Assembly (NCBI GenBank): GCA_950295325.1
Contig: OX485809.1
Location: 34,920,144-34,984,143 of the forward strand
Length of the DNA stretch: 64,000 bases
Direction: 5' to 3'
DNA from: Polytrichum commune
Lineage: Eukaryota; Streptophyta; Polytrichopsida; Polytrichales; Polytrichaceae
The notes beneath the pieces were generated by a model, which ran no database searches, was not told the DNA's origin, and saw nothing but the letters and a program-made list of their open reading frames with translations. This document shows, in pieces, positions 59,191 to 64,000 of this stretch. The stretch's first letter is position 1; each line of letters begins with the position of its first letter. Position numbers and translations under genes: made by a program.

Positions 59191-59713
59191 CACCTTCACC
59201 TTCAGAACCGTTGGTGCCTCCTCCAACTTTGCCTGTCATTCCTGGCCTCCTGCCCTCTTGCCCTCACACCTCCGCCTTTGGTTCTGAGGGCGCTCCAGCA
59301 TAGTTGCTCGCTGCTGCCGCTTCCACTGTGCGAGGATGCGGTGGATTGAAGGGGTGAGGAACACCTGGGGTATAGTGGCGCTGGTGGAGGCGCTGCATGG
59401 TCCACGGATCCATTGCGCCTGCATGTGTGTTTGAGAAACTCGGAGGTGTGATGGGTGGATGCAGCAGAGGTGCCCGAATCGGTGCAGGTCGCAGGGGTGG
59501 GGGGGGAGGCGGAGTTCACTGCGCGGCGCCAGAATCTGCTGATCCGGTGCGGCGTAGTAGCCAGCCTCCCCCTGTCGCCAGCCTCGTGTCCACACAGTCT
59601 CCACAGCAGCTGCTGCCCCTCGACGCCCCCAACCCCTGCGGCGACTACACCGAGATCTTCCGAGCCCAGCGACCCCCTGCCAGCTGCGGGTTGAGTGGAC
59701 TGTGGCGCCTGCA

Positions 59714-61600
59714 TCAGCCGAGTTTCCTCGACCCCTTCGGGCGCGCGCTGCAGGTACGTCCCTTCTGGCTTGAGCTTCGAGTTTTTTTTTTTTTTTTTTT
59801 TTCAGCCCTTGCTTTCGCCCGATCCTCTTTCTCCTTTTGCTGCTGCTCTTTCTGTGCCTTGCGCTACTCCTTTGTGGCCTCCTTCTCCTCCTTCCTTTTC
59901 AGTGTAGCAACCGCAGTTGCTTCTTTTTTAGCCAAAATCTCCTCTAGACCCTTGCTATAATCTTTGGATGTTAGAATGATGCTCTGTGTGAAGTCCAACA
60001 GAGGCTACTGTCTCTTTCGTTTTTTGGCAGGGATTAACTCAGGCAATGACAAGAACTGCAGTATGTTATTATCGTTTGATGTCTGAACCTCTGCTAAGAA
60101 TCCCGGATCTATTGCAATGTGCTGCTCTGCTCTGTCATAGTTGTTTTCTTCTGGATTTTGGACGTCAACATAGAAATGCCGACTGACATTGGCTGCTTCT
60201 ATGGCTGCAGGTTCCTCGATTCTGGTTCCAATGTGCTGCACCCCTCTGCAGCCCCCTACAGAGGCTCTATACCCGCCCTGATCGTCATCGTCATCGTCAT
60301 GGTCTTCATCTTGTTCGTGGTCGCCCTGGTCACCTAAAACCAACCCCCCAACAGAATTCCTGCCACCCCCAGATTCCTCGCCACGCACACATTCCTCGCC
60401 TCCTCCAGACTCCTCCCCCTCTGATTCATCAATCACAGAGGGGACATAGCCCTCCTGCCCCTCTTTGAATCCTCTGCTTGGCTGCATGCTTCCTAGAACT
60501 GCATGTTCATTAAATGGCCATATCCCAGTTTTTCTGAAACCAGACTTTATGTTCTTTGCTGTGAGTGATTTTTCAAGTGCTTTGGATGTCCACTCACATA
60601 GATCTGTTTTTTCCACCCTCTTGCCTTTGTTGAGCAGGGTCCAAGAGTCTCTAATTTGTCTGAAGGCAGTCTTAAATGGCTTGAAACATGAGACATCCAG
60701 AGGTTGTAAAGCATGGGAAGTATGGGATGGTAGTGAAATGATGTCTAACCCTGAATTCATGGCCAATGTCACGACTTCTAGAGTTACATGTGAATTATGG
60801 CCATCCAGCACAAGTAAATGTTTGTTTTCTGCACTAATTCCCACTGTTTTGGTCAAAGTCCCTATGAAATGTGAAATCCATGATTGGAAGAGCCATTTCG
60901 TCATCCATGCATTGGGCTGCATAGCCATCACTACATCTGGCTCACACTTGCCAACATAGTCCTTCAAGAAATATGTACCCTTCAAGATGTAGAAGTTAGG
61001 AATTTTGCCCCCTTCAGCATTGATGCATGATAGAACTGATAGGTGTTCCCTCTGAACTGGCTCAATGGCGTGTACCGATTTGGAGCCCAATTTTGCAAGC
61101 ATTGTGGCCCCTCCACTCCTCCCAGCTTGTACACCAGATTCATCACAGTTCCAGATGTGTCCAACAGGGTACTTGAAGGTATTGTACAAATATTTTAGAT
61201 TGCAATATAGAGTTGCCACAGTATTTGGGCACAAATCCCTAGCCCTACCAAGTTCTAAGGGTTGGCTTTTCCTAACAACTAGTTCAGGATGCCTTTGTCT
61301 AAAGGACTTCAGCCATGACTTTCCTGGGACTCCAATGTCACTCCAGGGGGTATCCCTAGTCTGAGTAGCTTGTGCCACCTTCAACTTCAGTTGCAGTGGA
61401 GTTAAAGGGTGGCCCAATTTCTGCATCTTAAAACAATAGTCTACCAATTTTTTTTCCTCACTTTCATTTAGGACAATTTTTGGCCCTCTCTTCCTTCCCA
61501 AAACTGTGCCAAACAAATGATCTCTAAGAGAGGTTGGGGGAATACCAAACTTGCGAGATGTTGTCTGTATCTTCATGCCTTCATCTGTGATTGCATCCAA
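59714..61600 (-). CDS. Pogo/Tigger-like transposase (HTH_psq, CENP-B HTH, DDE_1)
   Basis: Counting residues from TTG 61600: an HTH_psq-type helix-turn-helix (SRKFGIPPTSLRDHLFG) ends near 31. A CENP-B-type DNA-binding domain spans about 45-120 (NESEEKKLVDYCF, then SWLKSFRQRHPEL). A DDE_1 domain spans about 145-320, with the triad D153 (NCDESG), D266 (VLDGHNSH) and D302 (LQPLDVSCFKPFK) present. An acidic tail (DHDDDDDD) and a basic KKRKR follow. In frame, a TAG at 60005-60007 is followed by coding-like sequence (PLLDFTQSIILTSKDYSKGL, then a Lys/Glu/Gln-rich helix with a second TAG near 59862), ending in TGA at 59714-59716. Upstream the psq domain continues to at least GNWTSAQLQQAL. The role is cut-and-paste transposition of its own element; a domesticated copy cannot be excluded. 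Confidence 0.85.
59782..59802 (+). repeat. Homopolymer of 21 T within the transposase tail
   Basis: Encodes a lysine run on the minus strand. Such tracts slip readily, so the frame after it is uncertain; as read it ends at TGA 59714. Confidence 0.8.
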
Positions 61601-62169
61601 TGCTTGTTGAAGTTGTGCACTTGTCCAATTTCCTGTCTTCTTGATTGAATGCCTTGCTCCTCCTGCTGACTTTGTGGCACACCATCCCCTCCTTCGTGGG
61701 TCCCCATATTGATGTTCTCCCCTTCTTCTATGATCCTAGAAGTGCCTTGTATGCTTGGTGTCCAAGTGGATGTACCACTTCTCAGGTTATACCTCCTATC
61801 TCCTCCACTCTCTCCGACTGCATTGTTGTGACCTCTATGCAGACCCTCATGGCCATTGGAATTGAAATGCAAGGTTGGTTGAGAATTTTTATATCTAGCT
61901 CTTGCTCCATGCTGAATTCTTGCCATGTAGTCCTCAAAGCCTAGACTATCCTTTGGATTCTGGCCATAACATAACTCTTGTGCATCAAACTGTGTTTCTT
62001 GCACAAAATCTTGGCTACTCTCAAACCCCTCCATCCTCTCCATTTGCTCCACTCCTAATGCATCTAGAACTCCTCCTCTAATAACCTTAGTCCGCTCCTT
62101 CCTAACCCTCCAAAACTGCCTCCTTTGCTCACACAACCAACCAAACTTATAGGCACAATTGTTCCCCAT
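61573..62169 (-). CDS. N-terminal ORF overlapping the transposase, different frame
   Basis: 198 codons from ATG 62169, ending TGA. It begins MGNNCAYKFGWLCEQRRQFW and has a polar, disordered stretch with RRYNLRSGTSTW before running into the psq-coding region in another frame. The transposase frame is open upstream to a TAG near 61735. The two frames probably belong to one gene separated by an unseen intron or a small indel around 61640-61740. No known domain is seen in this part. Confidence 0.5.
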   Translation of the reverse strand: MGNNCAYKFGWLCEQRRQFWRVRKERTKVIRGGVLDALGVEQMERMEGFESSQDFVQETQFDAQELCYGQNPKDSLGFEDYMARIQHGARARYKNSQPTLHFNSNGHEGLHRGHNNAVGESGGDRRYNLRSGTSTWTPSIQGTSRIIEEGENINMGTHEGGDGVPQSQQEEQGIQSRRQEIGQVHNFNKHWMQSQMKA

Positions 62170-62440
62170 GGCTTTTAATTAAGAGCAAACCGTCACTCTA
62201 AGCCCACGTTGTGGTTCCCAAAAATGATCATCTTTATTCAAAAATCGCCCCCCAATATGTTCAATTTATGAGCCGCAAGGAATTAACCTCAACCGCCTAG
62301 GATCCGGTTTCCGCTCAACGACCCTGCATTTTTCATCCACAGAGACCCCCCACCCCAACTAAGAAAGGACCTATAACCGACCATGACGCCTAAAAGCACC
62401 TCTGTGGTCGCTTTTGCGCTCCCCCCAAGTCACCTTCTGG
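62170..62440. other. 5' flank of the transposase gene
   Basis: No gene. On the minus strand it has repeated GTGAC, GCGACCAC and GGTCGTTGAGCGG-like motifs. A CAGTGTCAGCTGACC stretch ends near 62448 and resembles a pogo/Tigger terminus, but no matching inverted copy was found on the other side. Confidence 0.35.
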
Positions 62441-62866
62441 TCAGCTGACACTGTTCGTAGGGGTCGGAATTACAACCCGCTCGGAAATATGAGCCTCTAC
62501 CTTATGTAGTGTCATGGCCTCATGAATCGGAAAGCCTAACCACATGTGCAATACTATGTCTATGCTTGGGATTGCCTCCTTGGTCTTCATGTTGTGTGAT
62601 TTGGTTGAATCAGAGATGACCGTGTGTCTCCTTGCCTCACTTTTTCTTCTCTTGGCACTATGGGTGTCGATGGTGGCCTCCTTTGTTGTAGGTATTGTTT
62701 CTACTTGGTTGATGGTGTCTAGTCGAAATGTGGCGGCTTGGTTTGGAGTGGCGGTGAACTTATCATTTGATATGGAAAGTTGGAGGGAACTCCCCCCATG
62801 CTCGGGGGAGACGTCTTCAAGTTGCATGTCTATGTCAAGTTCATGATACGGGGCCTTCACTTCCAT
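62441..62866 (-). CDS. Hypothetical minus-strand ORF, 141 codons
   Basis: Starts MEVKAPYHELDIDMQ and ends SERVVIPTPTNSVS. It is hydrophilic with no recognised domain. The same frame stays open upstream past the ATG through a basic stretch (SGRLRRRRALVGDFSEEEEG), so the true start is probably farther upstream near 63070. It may be part of an unrecognised element or a host gene fragment. Confidence 0.3.
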   Translation of the reverse strand: MEVKAPYHELDIDMQLEDVSPEHGGSSLQLSISNDKFTATPNQAATFRLDTINQVETIPTTKEATIDTHSAKRRKSEARRHTVISDSTKSHNMKTKEAIPSIDIVLHMWLGFPIHEAMTLHKVEAHISERVVIPTPTNSVS

Positions 62867-63060
62867 AGGTGTAGGTTGTTTTGCTTGAGGGTTGGTTGTT
62901 TCTCCCTCTTCCTCCTCACTAAAATCTCCTACTAGTGCCCGTCTTCTCCTAAGTCTACCACTCTTGCTCTTGGCCCGTACTCTCCCTTCGGCCCCTTCCT
63001 TGCTCCCGGCCCTGCCGTTGGTGGCATCGTGGTGGCTATTAAGTCCATCTTGGTGGCAGC

Positions 63061-63336
63061 CTACGGTGTTGGTGCTGCTGCTGTCGGTACCCTCCCTGTT
63101 CGCTTTTCGCTGCCCCGCCCCGCCCGTGTCTTTAACTCCGGCCGAGGTGCCGGCCGCCCTGCACCCCGCCCCGATCTCGGCTGTATTTCCAGCTTTGCGC
63201 CCCCCTTGCCCCTTTCTCCTTCTGTGCCGGTGCTGCCTTCGTTCCTCCCTTTGAGTTTCTGGCGCCCCGCCCCGCCCCTTCCTTCGCTCATGTTACTCAT
63301 GTCCTTCAAGCTCCCTATGTCGTTGTTGGAGGTCAT
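63061..63336 (-). CDS. Hypothetical basic Gly/Arg-rich ORF
   Basis: From a possible ATG at 63336 (MTSNNDIGSLKDMSNM) through a Gly/Arg/Lys-rich low-complexity tail. The frame is also open upstream to the LTR at 63674 through a Pro/Gln/His/Thr-rich stretch. Composition is biased, and a real product is uncertain. It overlaps the upstream extension of the neighbouring ORF in another frame. Confidence 0.25.
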   Translation of the reverse strand: MTSNNDIGSLKDMSNMSEGRGGAGRQKLKGRNEGSTGTEGERGKGGAKLEIQPRSGRGAGRPAPRPELKTRAGRGSEKRTGRVPTAAAPTP

Positions 63337-63673
63337 AGTGGTTAAGACTTGGGTGAAGGTGTGTTGGATGAAAGGTTGTGTGAGGTATTGGGGTATTTGA
63401 GAGTAGTCTTGTGGGTGGTGGGGTTGTCTATTTTGGTATTGTTGGGTTTGTTTGGGCTTGGAGTTTTTGCATTTTTTGGTGGGTTTCTTTTTTTCTACAT
63501 TGGAGCGGATGAGTGCTTGTGGGGAGTTTTCCAATCTTGGGTGTTGTGGTGGGTGGAGGTGAGGCAAGATTTGTGGTATTTGGTGGTTTGTGATATGTAG
63601 ATCTACATGGGTTTCGGTGTTTTGGCTTTGTGGATCTAGTTTTAGGTGAGAGTGGTTGGTTTGAGTGGGAGGT

Positions 63674-64000
63674 TGTCGCACACCTCTCCATGAGGAGTGG
63701 CCGAAACACCATGGGCACAAGGGGGACCCCGGAGTGACACCCGGGACTTGTGGCGCCGTTGGCGAGAGGGCCCAAGTGATCCTAGTGTGGGTGAGGGCCC
63801 CAGGCGTTGGGAACGCCTCCCACCCACAAAGACTAGGAGGCATGAGGGTGAGGCCATGAGCTATGCGTAGCTCATGGCGTGGTGATTCTAGAATGCTCAA
63901 GATCACCTCAATCGGAGGTGTGAGCTAGGAGTTATGGCCATTTGAGTGGGGTGCTGTCCCGGGACAGCGCCTGGGAGTGATTCCCGGGACTGCCAAGGTT
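63674..64000 (+). repeat. LTR (TGTCGC superfamily), cut by the window end
   Basis: Begins TGTCGCACACC after GAGGT (63669-63673) and follows the superfamily sequence to the window end, including the CATGAGCTA/TAGCTCATG hairpin and the CCCGGG-centred palindrome. Whether it is solo or the 5' end of a full element cannot be seen. Confidence 0.92.

Noticed and set aside
59087-59303. Plus-strand Leu/Val-rich ORFs resembling signal peptides
   Set aside because: They come from TTG/CTG microsatellite sequence and lie on the strand opposite the transposase.
58548-62448. Terminal inverted repeats of the pogo-like element (GTCAGCAGACC near 58550 and GTCAGCTGACC near 62440)
   Set aside because: The match is short, partly palindromic by itself, and lacks a clear TA duplication.

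Overview
The window looks like repeat-rich nuclear DNA of a green plant, more likely a streptophyte alga or non-seed land plant than anything I can name. Support: GT-AG introns of plant type and length, chromodomain Ty3/gypsy elements primed by initiator tRNA-Met, a CACTA-type DNA element, and a tRNA-derived SINE. No rRNA, CRISPR or bacterial operon structure is present.

Layout. 1-2111 is a minus-strand Ty3/gypsy fossil. 2112-16320 is a large satellite array built from a ~54-bp monomer, grouped into 266- and 320-bp units and 1118-bp higher-order repeats; each 266/320-bp unit carries an 18-bp palindrome. 16391-23279 is the one clear host gene. It has ten exons, 1066 codons in a phase-consistent model, an N-terminal ParB-like domain and a C-terminal beta-class DNA methyltransferase-like domain. 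Its sixth intron holds a second block of the same satellite, and its 3' flank holds decayed relatives of the palindrome. Two in-frame UAR codons interrupt the reading frame.

24625-58059 is a nest of mobile elements. The base is an unclassified ATCCGG-rich family with a coiled-coil protein, present as a 5'-truncated copy (24625-28851) and a copy with both ends (29103-58059, target duplication AGGTG). The second copy holds an LTR element (element 1, 30397-55259, duplication GAGGA). Element 1 holds a younger chromovirus (element 2, 35059-45637, duplication ACATA) and a young relative of itself (element 3, 46350-53632). Element 2 holds a CACTA-like element with a SINE inside it, plus two solo LTRs. 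All LTRs in the nest belong to one ~940-975-bp superfamily packed with inverted repeats; ten copies lie in the window.

58065-64000 holds unique sequence, a pogo/Tigger-like (HTH_psq, CENP-B, DDE_1) transposase gene on the minus strand with its catalytic triad intact, a low-complexity minus-strand coding patch, and the start of another LTR at the window edge.

The most interesting unit is the ParB/methyltransferase gene with its palindromic satellites upstream, inside and downstream. A DNA-binding link between protein and repeat is inference only. Second is the observation that this gene and the transposase both contain in-frame TAA/TAG with coding sequence continuing beyond and a TGA as the final stop.
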